A stretch of 64,000 nucleotides of DNA from an uncultured Pelagibacteraceae bacterium (lineage in GTDB: Bacteria; Pseudomonadota; Alphaproteobacteria; Pelagibacterales; Pelagibacteraceae). Numbering within the stretch: the first letter of the stretch is position 1; each line of letters begins with the position of its first letter. The notes beneath the pieces were generated by a model. That model made no database searches. It was not told the DNA's origin and saw only the letters and a list, made by a program, of their open reading frames with translations. A program made the position numbers and the translations under genes. Below are positions 50,302 to 57,429 of this stretch, one piece after another. The stretch lies in contig CACPOY010000002.1 of the NCBI GenBank assembly GCA_902635685.1, positions 1 to 64,000 on the forward strand, written 5' to 3'.

Positions 50302-51348
50302 TTAAATTAATGTAGTTATGTGACCCATTTTCCTTTTTGTTTTAACTTCTTTTTTTTGATAATCAAAGAAAAATTGATTATCATCGACCTTTAAATTTTT
50401 TCTGTACGGAATTATTTGGTTTCCGATTAAATTAATCATTTTTGCATTTGAAATTTTTTTAAGTGGAATCTTTTCAAGAGAACATATGGCTCTAATATGA
50501 TTTTCAAATTGACTTATATTGAATGCGTTAATAGTCAAATGACCAGAATTGTGAACTCTTGGTGCGATCTCATTTACATATAAATTTTCATTTCTATCAA
50601 TAAAAAATTCTACGCACAAAGTTCCTATATATTTTAACTCTTCAGCAATTCTAATTGACCATTCTTTTGACTCATCAAATAATCGTTTGTTAATTTCAGC
50701 AGGTATTTTGGAATATTTGAGTATTTGATCTTCATGAATGTTTTCAATAGGCTCATAAATCTCATAACTATTATTACCAAATCTTGTTATAATGACTGAA
50801 ATTTCTTTTTTAAGTTTTACAAGCTTTTCAAGTATATATCCTTTTGAAAAATCGATATTTAAAGAATTTAAATCCTGTTTTGATTTGATACGATACTGAC
50901 CTTTACCGTCATAACCTAAAGTAGTAGTTTTTAAAATTCCTGGTAAAAAATCCCCTAAAGTTTCTATATCAGTTTTTCTTTCTACAGATGCATATTTAGT
51001 TGTTCTTATGTTAAGTTTGTTTATAAAATCTTTTTCTGTTAGCCTGTGTTGAATTAGTTTATTTATAGATGGCTTAGGTATAACTTTTTTTATTTTATTC
51101 ATCTCACACAAAGTTTCGAAAGGTATATTTTCAAATTCATAGGTGATTAAATCCACTTTATTAACAAATTCTTGTATCTTATTTTTATCGTTATAATCAC
51201 CGTAAATGAATTTTTCACAAAAGTTTTGTGCTGGTGCATCGATATCATCACAGTAAATAATTGACTTTATATTCAATTTTTTTGCTGCTTCAGATAGCAT
51301 ACTTCCTAATTGACCTCCGCCAATAATACCCAAATTTATTCCTGACAT
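50302..51348 (-). CDS. purK: N5-carboxyaminoimidazole ribonucleotide synthase
   Basis: A 348-residue ATP-grasp enzyme of purine synthesis. The N-terminus is LGIIGGGQLGSMLSEAAKKL. Then come TYEFENIPFETL, KTTTLGYDGKGQYRI, LEKLVKLKKEISVI and the metal-binding VNEIAPRVHNSGHLT. It carboxylates AIR with bicarbonate and ATP, and PurE then rearranges the product. The gene is 2 bp after purE on the same strand, the common purEK order. Length is standard. Confidence 0.95.
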   Translation of the reverse strand: MSGINLGIIGGGQLGSMLSEAAKKLNIKSIIYCDDIDAPAQNFCEKFIYGDYNDKNKIQEFVNKVDLITYEFENIPFETLCEMNKIKKVIPKPSINKLIQHRLTEKDFINKLNIRTTKYASVERKTDIETLGDFLPGILKTTTLGYDGKGQYRIKSKQDLNSLNIDFSKGYILEKLVKLKKEISVIITRFGNNSYEIYEPIENIHEDQILKYSKIPAEINKRLFDESKEWSIRIAEELKYIGTLCVEFFIDRNENLYVNEIAPRVHNSGHLTINAFNISQFENHIRAICSLEKIPLKKISNAKMINLIGNQIIPYRKNLKVDDNQFFFDYQKKEVKTKRKMGHITTLI

Positions 51349-51350
51349 TT

Positions 51351-51845
51351 TTAATTTTTAGGTTTTTTTTTTACTGATTTTGTTTGTAATAATCGCCAAT
51401 TTGCTAATCTTTTTTTAACGGCAGGATTAGTGTTTGCGATAATCGATGCGGCTAATAAACCAGCGTTGATTGCTCCACTATCTCCTATAGCCAAAGTTCC
51501 CACAGGAATTCCTTTTGGCATTTGTACAATTGATAGTAAGCTATCAAGTCCTTTAAGGTTTTTACTTTCGATTGGCACACCTAAAACTGGGACAGATGTT
51601 AAAGCTGAAATCATACCTGGCAGATGTGCTGAGCCTCCAGCTCCTGCAATTATAACTCCATAATTTTTTTTTTCAGCAGATTGGGCAAATTCATACATTC
51701 TTTTTGGGGTTCGGTGGGCTGATATAATTTTTGTCTCAAATTTTATACCGACACTTTTTAATATTTTGGTAGACAACTTCATAGTTCTGAAGTCAGATTG
51801 ACTACCCATTATAACTGCAACTTTTAAGTTGTTTGTCTTTTTCAT
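51351..51845 (-). CDS. purE: 5-(carboxyamino)imidazole ribonucleotide mutase
   Basis: A 164-residue class I PurE. The N-terminal loop is VIMGSQSDFRTM, the catalytic histidine is in SAHRTPKRM, then AGAGGSAHLPGM, GVPIESKNLKGLDSLLSIVQMP and IGDSGAINAGLLAA. It shifts the carboxylate of N5-CAIR to give CAIR in purine synthesis. A basic C-terminal tail is a little longer than usual. It heads the purE-purK-GNAT operon; 90 bp separate its start from the divergent small zinc-ribbon gene. Confidence 0.95.
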   Translation of the reverse strand: MKKTNNLKVAVIMGSQSDFRTMKLSTKILKSVGIKFETKIISAHRTPKRMYEFAQSAEKKNYGVIIAGAGGSAHLPGMISALTSVPVLGVPIESKNLKGLDSLLSIVQMPKGIPVGTLAIGDSGAINAGLLAASIIANTNPAVKKRLANWRLLQTKSVKKKPKN

Positions 51846-51935
51846 GATTTAAATACTATAAACTTTATTTCAAAATTAGATAAAGATTTCAATAAAATTA
51901 GTATTTTTGTAAAAATTGTTATAAATTTACATACC

Positions 51936-52097
51936 GTGATTAAAGATAAACGTATTGATAAAACATACAATAAAGAATTAGACGATATTTGTGATGAATG
52001 TAAAAGTAAGGATGAAAGTGTTTCTCAAAATTTAATTCTTACAGGCTTTAAAATTTGTAAATCTTGTAGAGTGTCAAAAATAATTTTTCCTATTTAG
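51936..52097 (+). CDS. Small zinc-ribbon protein (53 residues)
   Basis: A GTG-started frame of 54 codons encodes a small soluble protein with two CxxC pairs: C19-DE-C22 and C41-KS-C44. Their spacing suits a zinc ribbon. The N-terminal part is lysine/aspartate-rich. No ATG is available upstream in frame. The TAG stop overlaps the stop of the convergent YIP1-like gene by 4 bp, as in other firm gene pairs here. A DNA/RNA-binding or regulatory role would fit the fold but is unproven. No family was recognised. Confidence 0.6.
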   Translation: MIKDKRIDKTYNKELDDICDECKSKDESVSQNLILTGFKICKSCRVSKIIFPI

Positions 52098-52636
52098 ATA
52101 GAATTTACTGGTATCATATTCATTCTGCTCATAACAAATGAGATTGATAAAAAAACAATAATTAGGAATGACAAAAAAACTATTCCAAAAGATTTTAAAT
52201 TTGATTTAAGACTGAGGATTTGTTTTGTTGAAATGATTAAAGCAGCAAAAATCCAGAATTGAGTTAACAATATTATAGGTATCATTAAATCTGGAGTAAC
52301 TGCAAAAAATCTTAATAAGCCAGGCGCATGAGCAAATCCAACTGCCGTTAAAACCTTTTTAAATGGTGTTTTAGTTTGTTTATCTGGGAATAGTTTTACA
52401 CCGATTACAAAGATTAAAATTGCCCATATAAACCATGTGATTATCGCTGTTAATCCTGACATTGCAACAGCCGTTTTAATTATATTATTTGCTGCAACTG
52501 CACCCGCTATACCATCTAATATCATTATTAAGCCAGCAAAATATATTGCAGCCTCTCCGAAATTTTTACTATCGGTGTAAAGAGATTTATCTAATTTAAT
52601 AGATTTAAAGATTATATTAAGAAACTCTCCAAACAT
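52094..52636 (-). CDS. YIP1-family integral membrane protein
   Basis: A 180-residue protein with about five membrane helices, in the pattern of bacterial YIP1-domain proteins. A short amphipathic start (GEFLNIIFKSIKLDKSL) is followed by helices with GIAGAVAANNII, WFIWAILIFVIGVKLF and a conserved-looking GFAHAPGLLRFFAV segment. The latter (A-P-x-L) is a YIP1 mark. Function is unknown in bacteria. Its ATG directly follows the TAA of a 34-residue membrane-protein frame, suggesting coupled translation. Confidence 0.75.
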   Translation of the reverse strand: MFGEFLNIIFKSIKLDKSLYTDSKNFGEAAIYFAGLIMILDGIAGAVAANNIIKTAVAMSGLTAIITWFIWAILIFVIGVKLFPDKQTKTPFKKVLTAVGFAHAPGLLRFFAVTPDLMIPIILLTQFWIFAALIISTKQILSLKSNLKSFGIVFLSFLIIVFLSISFVMSRMNMIPVNSI

Positions 52637-52741
52637 TTATTTTTTTTTATTTTTTTGTTCTTTATATGAAACGATTAATGGGAAAAGTATTAAAACAATT
52701 GTGATAGTAATGCAAACTACAATTAAGAAACCTTTTGTCAT
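52637..52741 (-). CDS. Small single-helix membrane protein (34 residues)
   Basis: An ATG frame of 35 codons encodes a peptide beginning MTKGFLIVVCITITIVLIL, with one membrane helix and then a positively charged tail (SYKEQKNKKK). Its TAA is immediately followed by the ATG of the YIP1-like gene, with no base between. That arrangement, the sensible topology (basic end inside) and the lack of any other use for this stretch argue that it is real. It lies 32 bp after the GcvT-family gene on the same strand. Function unknown. Confidence 0.6.
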   Translation of the reverse strand: MTKGFLIVVCITITIVLILFPLIVSYKEQKNKKK

Positions 52742-52773
52742 AAGTAACTTAAACTGATTATATCCTCAAATTT

Positions 52774-54132
52774 TTAGCCTTTAGATACTTCTCTTGTGTT
52801 AGCGTTATATGACTCTTTAAATGGTATATCTGTAACCACTGCATCAACTGGTTCGCCGGGAGTAATAGAATATTTTTCAGGTAAATGAACTTTATATTTT
52901 GTACCCACTTTTCCTTTTGGAAAACCATTTGCATTAAGAGTTCCATCAAAAGGCACATATCCCATTGCGATATTTGTTTTTTTTTCTGGGTGATACCAAG
53001 GGGAAGTAATAAATCCAACTGGATCTCCGCCGTTTTTATTTGATATTAACCAGAAATCAGGGGCGTAGTCATCAATCGGTTTTCCACCCATTTCAAGCCC
53101 AACCAATTGTAACTTATAAGGTTTTTTTCCAGCTTTGATTTCTGCTCCCATTTTTTCTAAAACTGCCTTACCTACATAATCTGTTTTTTTATTCCATTCG
53201 CCTTTACCTGATAAAGAAACTTGATAACCTAAATTACATTGAAAAGGATTATGTTGTTGATCCATATCCTGTCCCCAAGAGAGTATGCCTGCTTGTATTC
53301 TTCTGTGATGAGCCGGGGCAATAACCATCAAATTATGTTTCTTTCCAACTTTAAGAACAGCATTCCACATTTCATCAGCATATAAGGTTGCATTTCTTAA
53401 ATAAATTTCATATCCAGCCTCACCCGAAAAACCTGATTGAGAAATCACACAACTTCTTCCAGCTACTTTAACTTCAGCTAATCCATAAAAAGGCATATTT
53501 TCTAAATCAACTTGATCTCCTAATAAGTCTTTCATAAGTGCTTTTGATTTCGGACCTTGTATTTGTACAGGGCATGCATCTATTTCTTCTATAGTGCAAT
53601 TAAATCTTCCATCTGCATTTACACCTTGTAAATACATCCCAATATCAGAGTCAGACAATGAAAACCAAAATTCATCTTTTGAAATTCTTAGAAGAATTGG
53701 ATCATTCAAAACTCCACCATATGCATTACATAAAATTACATATCTTGCTCTCATTGGTGAGATCCTAGTAGCGTCTCTTGTGATTACGTAATCAACAAAT
53801 TTTTCTGCATCAGGACCTTTAACTTGTATTTGTCTTTCAACAGCAACATTCCACATTGTGACATGGTTTACAATAGCATCATATTCCACCATAGCTCCAC
53901 CATGTTCTGGTTTTACGTATCCTCTAGGATGATAAATACGATTATAAACAGTTGCTCTCCAACATCCAGCTTGCATTGATAAATGCCAATAAGGTGATTT
54001 TCTAACCCTTGTAGAGATCAACATTTCAACTTTTGTCGGACCACTTTGTCTTAAATTGTATGGAACTTTTCGATCTGATTGATCTACTGAAGTAACATGC
54101 TTTAATTTTGTATAATCAAATTCTTTAGACAT
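52774..54132 (-). CDS. GcvT-family folate-dependent methyl/aminomethyltransferase
   Basis: A 452-residue protein of the glycine-cleavage T-protein fold, whose members take a methyl or methylene group from a small substrate onto tetrahydrofolate. Visible are MWNVAVERQIQVKGPDAEKFVDYV, GGVLNDPILLRI, ISQSGFSGEAGYEIYL and a C-terminal barrel with DYVGKAVLE. It is some 80-90 residues longer than the classical DMSP demethylase DmdA of SAR11 (about 370 residues) and lacks DmdA's N-terminus, so I do not call it DmdA. It overlaps the MetF-like gene by 8 bp and they probably act together: demethylation, then reduction or oxidation of the folate-bound carbon. The methyl donor is unknown. Confidence 0.8.
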   Translation of the reverse strand: MSKEFDYTKLKHVTSVDQSDRKVPYNLRQSGPTKVEMLISTRVRKSPYWHLSMQAGCWRATVYNRIYHPRGYVKPEHGGAMVEYDAIVNHVTMWNVAVERQIQVKGPDAEKFVDYVITRDATRISPMRARYVILCNAYGGVLNDPILLRISKDEFWFSLSDSDIGMYLQGVNADGRFNCTIEEIDACPVQIQGPKSKALMKDLLGDQVDLENMPFYGLAEVKVAGRSCVISQSGFSGEAGYEIYLRNATLYADEMWNAVLKVGKKHNLMVIAPAHHRRIQAGILSWGQDMDQQHNPFQCNLGYQVSLSGKGEWNKKTDYVGKAVLEKMGAEIKAGKKPYKLQLVGLEMGGKPIDDYAPDFWLISNKNGGDPVGFITSPWYHPEKKTNIAMGYVPFDGTLNANGFPKGKVGTKYKVHLPEKYSITPGEPVDAVVTDIPFKESYNANTREVSKG

Positions 54133-54853
54133 AACTATTCTCCTTCAACCACTTGTTAGTTTCCTTCAAGCCGCCGAATGTATAAATGTGAAAGAAATCA
54201 GTATGTGATTTAAGTTTCCCAATTAAATCATTAGGGTCTTTAGGTTTCAATAAATCTAAAGCCTTAGTAAAATTAGATTTAAGAAAATTTAAGGAATTTT
54301 TTGCTCCTACAATGTTTGCAAACTTAATCAAGCTTGATATTTTAAGAGGGCCAGTAATTCCTACATGCACTGGTACGCTTTGTTTAGATACAAAATCTAT
54401 AATAGGCTGGGGATCTAATAACCACTGTGTTACTATATAATCAGCATAAGGCTTTTTATCTATCATAGCTTTTTCTAATTCTAAGTCGGATATATCAGGA
54501 CTCCCCTCTGGGTGTCCAGCAATTCCTATTGTCATCTTCTCAAAATAACCAGTCTCCAAAAGTTGAAACGAGCTATCAAATTTCCCCATTGGTTCTCGTC
54601 CACCACCAATTACTAGAACTTGTTTAACTCCACCATCTTTACACCTAGAAACATAATCCTTTAGTTGCTTTTCATTCTGCATTGATCTTGCTGGAAAGTG
54701 AGGAACTGGATTAAAACCTTTCTTAACTAACTCAACTGCTTGTTGTGCTGTCTCTTTATAATCCCCACCAGGTAACATTGTAATATAAATATCTTTTACT
54801 GGAGGTACAGTATCTAGGTCAGTGGATGGGCCTATTTCTAAAGAAAAGTTCAT
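54125..54853 (-). CDS. Short methylenetetrahydrofolate reductase-like protein
   Basis: A 242-residue TIM-barrel protein of the MetF family. SLEIGPSTDLDTV stands near the start, NPVPHFPARSM matches the family's H-x-x-x-R region, VLVIGGGREPMG the ligand loop, and GIAGHPEGSPD the characteristic FAD-site loop. Typical bacterial MetF has about 290-300 residues; the usual N-terminal ExFPP segment is replaced by LEIGPS. It might interconvert methylene- and methyl-THF in the direction set by the adjoining GcvT-family gene, with which it overlaps. A specialised role outside methionine synthesis is inferred. Confidence 0.8.
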   Translation of the reverse strand: MNFSLEIGPSTDLDTVPPVKDIYITMLPGGDYKETAQQAVELVKKGFNPVPHFPARSMQNEKQLKDYVSRCKDGGVKQVLVIGGGREPMGKFDSSFQLLETGYFEKMTIGIAGHPEGSPDISDLELEKAMIDKKPYADYIVTQWLLDPQPIIDFVSKQSVPVHVGITGPLKISSLIKFANIVGAKNSLNFLKSNFTKALDLLKPKDPNDLIGKLKSHTDFFHIYTFGGLKETNKWLKENSYV

Positions 54854-54936
54854 TTAATTAGATGATTATCTTTTTTAAAAAAGCTGTCAAAGAAATTCAG
54901 CTTGATAGAATCGATTTTTATTGTCACAAAACAATT

Positions 54937-55353
54937 ATGAAAATTATTTTAATAATGGGTCTGCCTGGGTCAGGAAAAACAACCTTGGCTAATGAGTTGG
55001 CTCCATTACTTAATGCCAAAAGATTGAACGCTGATGAAGTTAGAAAAGAGGCAAATGACTGGGATTTTTCAGAGGAAGGAAGAAAAAGACAGTCAAAAAG
55101 AATGGCTGATTTTGCCTTAAAGCTAAAAGAAGATGGAAGTTTTGTCGTAGCTGATTTCATATGCCCAACACCTGAGGCTAGGAAATTATTTCCTGCGGAT
55201 TTTATCATTTGGGTTGACACTATTAAAGAAGGTAGATTTGAAGATACTAATAAAATGTTTGTAAAGCCTAATAAGTATAACTTTCATGTTACTTCACAAG
55301 ATGCTAAAAATTGGGCTCCAAAAATACTTAAGGAGATTAAAAATGACCTATAA
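54937..55353 (+). CDS. P-loop kinase, adenylylsulfate-kinase-like
   Basis: A 138-residue P-loop protein: MGLPGSGKTT (residues 7-16), then LNADEVRKEANDWDFSEEGRKRQ and VVADFICPTPEARKLF. These resemble CysC, in which the DxxR residues and FICP-like turn bind APS, although the protein is shorter than CysC (about 200) and the full APS-site set is not evident. The ATG at 54937 starts the natural P-loop domain; a longer start at 54862 adds 25 residues without family character. Sulfate reduction genes are absent here, so phosphorylation of another small molecule is equally possible. It overlaps the next gene by 11 bp. Confidence 0.75.
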   Translation: MKIILIMGLPGSGKTTLANELAPLLNAKRLNADEVRKEANDWDFSEEGRKRQSKRMADFALKLKEDGSFVVADFICPTPEARKLFPADFIIWVDTIKEGRFEDTNKMFVKPNKYNFHVTSQDAKNWAPKILKEIKNDL

Positions 55354-55717
55354 GTGGGACAATAAAAAACCAACTTCACAAATGTTAGGAAGGTGGCAAC
55401 CTTTTCACGATGGTCATTATGCATTATTTAAAGAAATTTTAAAAAAGACAGGTCAAGTTTGTATACAGATTAGAGATGTTCAGGGCGTTGATGACAATCC
55501 ATTTGATTTTGAAACTGTGAAAAAAAATATAGACGATAGACTTAAAGCTGAATTTGAAGGACGATACAAAATTGTTTTAGTACCAAATATAACAAATATT
55601 TGTTATGGCAGGGGCGTAGGTTATAAAATTGAAGAAATTGAGCTCTCAAAAGAAATTCAAGACATCTCTGCAACTAAAATAAGAGCGAAGATGAGAGAAG
55701 AGGGCAAATTAAAATAA
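55343..55717 (+). CDS. Cytidylyltransferase-fold nucleotidyltransferase
   Basis: A 124-residue enzyme of the HxGH nucleotidyltransferase superfamily. GRWQPFHDGHYALFKE holds the motif H22-D-G-H25, and DISATKIRAKM near the end matches the ISxTxIR nucleotide-binding motif. CIQIRDVQGVDDNPF lies between. Relatives include NMN, pantetheine-phosphate and glycerol-3-phosphate nucleotidyltransferases. The size is small but complete. The ATG at 55343 lies inside the kinase gene's end; a longer start at 55286 would add 19 residues that read from the kinase's frame region. The kinase-transferase pair suggests activation of a phosphorylated small molecule (inference). Confidence 0.75.
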   Translation: MTYKWDNKKPTSQMLGRWQPFHDGHYALFKEILKKTGQVCIQIRDVQGVDDNPFDFETVKKNIDDRLKAEFEGRYKIVLVPNITNICYGRGVGYKIEEIELSKEIQDISATKIRAKMREEGKLK

Positions 55718-55723
55718 TAATTA

Positions 55724-56494
55724 ATGAATATTAAAGTTGTAAAATTAAAAGACATTTCGCGAATAATTATTAATGAACCGGAAACATACAATTCTTTATC
55801 ATTTAAAAATTTAAGTGATCTAATCAAAATCTTTAAAAAATTAGATGACGATAGAAAAACAAAAGTAATAATTCTTGAGGGAGCAGGAAAAGGGTTTAGT
55901 GCAGGTCATAATTTAAAAGAAGTAAGAAACTTAAAAAGTAAAAAAAAATATCAAAGATTATTTAATTTATGCTCAAAATTAATGTTGCGGATAGTTGAGG
56001 GCAAAAAACCAGTGATTGCAAAAGTACATGGAGCAGCTTATGCAGCGGGATGTCAATTAGTTGCCAGTTGTGATTTAGCTTATAGCACGAAAGAAGCATT
56101 ATTCGCCACTCCAGGAGTAAACATTGGTTTATTTTGTAGTACACCTATGGTTGCTGTTAGTCGAAAAGTTAACAGAAAACCAATGATGAAAATGTTATTA
56201 ACTGGAGAACCAATCAGAGCAAACTATGCAAAAGAAATTGGATTGATTAATGATTATTTTCCAAAATCGAAGTTAAATAAAGAAGTTTTTAAAATCGCAA
56301 AAAAAATTGCATCTAAATCTAATCTTACAATTAAAATTGGAAAACAAACTTTTTATAAGCAATTAGAAATGCCACTTAGAAAAGCTTACGCACACACAAG
56401 TAAGATGATGACAATAAATATGATGGCAATGGATGCAAAAGAGGGAATTTCTGCTTTTATTGAAAAAAGAAAACCAGTTTGGAAAAATAAATAA
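55724..56494 (+). CDS. Enoyl-CoA hydratase/isomerase-family protein
   Basis: A 256-residue crotonase-fold protein: IILEGAGKGFSAGHNLKEV gives the first oxyanion-hole segment and AKVHGAAYAAGCQLVASCDLAYS the second. Catalytic glutamates of true hydratases are not both evident (the region after ATPGVNIGLFCSTPMVAVSR has other residues), so it may be an isomerase, hydrolase or decarboxylase of a CoA ester. The family name alone is safe. Length is standard. The stop lies 1 bp before the start of the CoA-binding protein gene. Confidence 0.82.
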   Translation: MNIKVVKLKDISRIIINEPETYNSLSFKNLSDLIKIFKKLDDDRKTKVIILEGAGKGFSAGHNLKEVRNLKSKKKYQRLFNLCSKLMLRIVEGKKPVIAKVHGAAYAAGCQLVASCDLAYSTKEALFATPGVNIGLFCSTPMVAVSRKVNRKPMMKMLLTGEPIRANYAKEIGLINDYFPKSKLNKEVFKIAKKIASKSNLTIKIGKQTFYKQLEMPLRKAYAHTSKMMTINMMAMDAKEGISAFIEKRKPVWKNK

Positions 56495-56495
56495 G

Positions 56496-56897
56496 ATGGC
56501 TGAGACTAAAGATATTTTAACTAAATATAAAAATATTGCTTTAGTTGGCGCAAGTAAGGACTTAAAAAAAACTTCATCAATTGTAATGAAATATCTTCAA
56601 AATAATGGTTACAAAGTTTATCCAGTCAATCCAACTATTAGAGGTGAAAAAATTTTAGGTGAGAAAGTGTATGCAAAAGTTTCTGAAATTGACGGACAAG
56701 TGGATATAATTGATGTTTTTAGGCCATCAAATGAAGCTATTGAAATTGCAAACGAAGCAGTCAAAATAAAAGCAAAAGTCTTGTGGCTACAGCTAGATAT
56801 CAAAAGTCCTGAAGCTAGAAAAATAGCTGAGGCAAATAATATAATTTATGTTGAAAATAAATGTACTAAGATCGAAATTGAGGAATATCTTAATTAA
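56496..56897 (+). CDS. CoA-binding domain protein (YccU family)
   Basis: A 133-residue single Rossmann-fold protein. The family start KNIALVGASKDLKKTSSIVMKYL is followed by NGYKVYPVNPTIRG, VDIIDVFRPSNEAIEIANEA, VLWLQLDIKS and the C-terminal VENKCTKIE with the conserved cysteine. It resembles the CoA-binding half of succinyl-CoA synthetase alpha. Function is not well known; CoA or nucleotide binding is expected. The ATG at 56496 was chosen because a longer frame from 56433 lies within the upstream gene. Confidence 0.88.
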   Translation: MAETKDILTKYKNIALVGASKDLKKTSSIVMKYLQNNGYKVYPVNPTIRGEKILGEKVYAKVSEIDGQVDIIDVFRPSNEAIEIANEAVKIKAKVLWLQLDIKSPEARKIAEANNIIYVENKCTKIEIEEYLN

Positions 56898-56909
56898 AAA
56901 TTCTTAAAA

Positions 56910-57374
56910 ATGCTCAATAAATACTTAAAATTATTAATTATTTTTTTCATTTCAACTTCAATTTCAAAAGCCGAACTAATTAAGCCTAATAGTTCTATTC
57001 AACCAGCCGAAGTTGTTAAGATACAATTACTTGGTTTACAAAAAAATAACCAAAAATTTAAGGACAGTGGTATAGAACAAACTTGGAATTTTGCTCACCC
57101 CAATAATAAACGAGCTACAGGACCCCTCGATAGGTTTAAGAAAATGATCAAAGGTAATAATTATCAAATGATGATAAATCATTTAAGTCATACTATTACT
57201 CAAACTAGATCTGGAGATAGCTGGGTTCAATTTGAGGTTATTTTATTAGATAAAGAAAAGACTTATCATAAGTTTAATTGGCAAGTTGAAAAATACTCGG
57301 GGGATGGACCTCTAAATAACTGTTGGTTGACAACAATGGTTTCAAGTCCCGAACCATTAGGAAGTTCAATTTGA
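56910..57374 (+). CDS. Secreted DUF4864-like protein
   Basis: A 154-residue protein with a signal peptide (MLNKYLKLLIIFFISTSISKA, likely cleavage near residue 21). A mature domain follows with VVKIQLLGLQKNNQKFKDSGIEQTWNFAHP in its first half and FKKMIKGNNYQMM in the middle. This looks like DUF4864, a small cone-shaped domain seen in bacteria and plant plastid proteins, but I call it from memory only. It has one cysteine. Co-directional with the dehydrogenase module 55 bp downstream; no functional tie is evident. Confidence 0.6.
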   Translation: MLNKYLKLLIIFFISTSISKAELIKPNSSIQPAEVVKIQLLGLQKNNQKFKDSGIEQTWNFAHPNNKRATGPLDRFKKMIKGNNYQMMINHLSHTITQTRSGDSWVQFEVILLDKEKTYHKFNWQVEKYSGDGPLNNCWLTTMVSSPEPLGSSI

Positions 57375-57429
57375 GATCATTTATACAATTTTGTTTCGGA
57401 ATGAATAAAAATTTAGTAGGAATCATTTT

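Noticed and set aside
52774-54132. Assignment as DMSP demethylase DmdA
   Set aside because: The protein is 452 residues against about 370 for SAR11 DmdA, and its N-terminus and C-terminal tail differ. Only the shared GcvT fold is supported.
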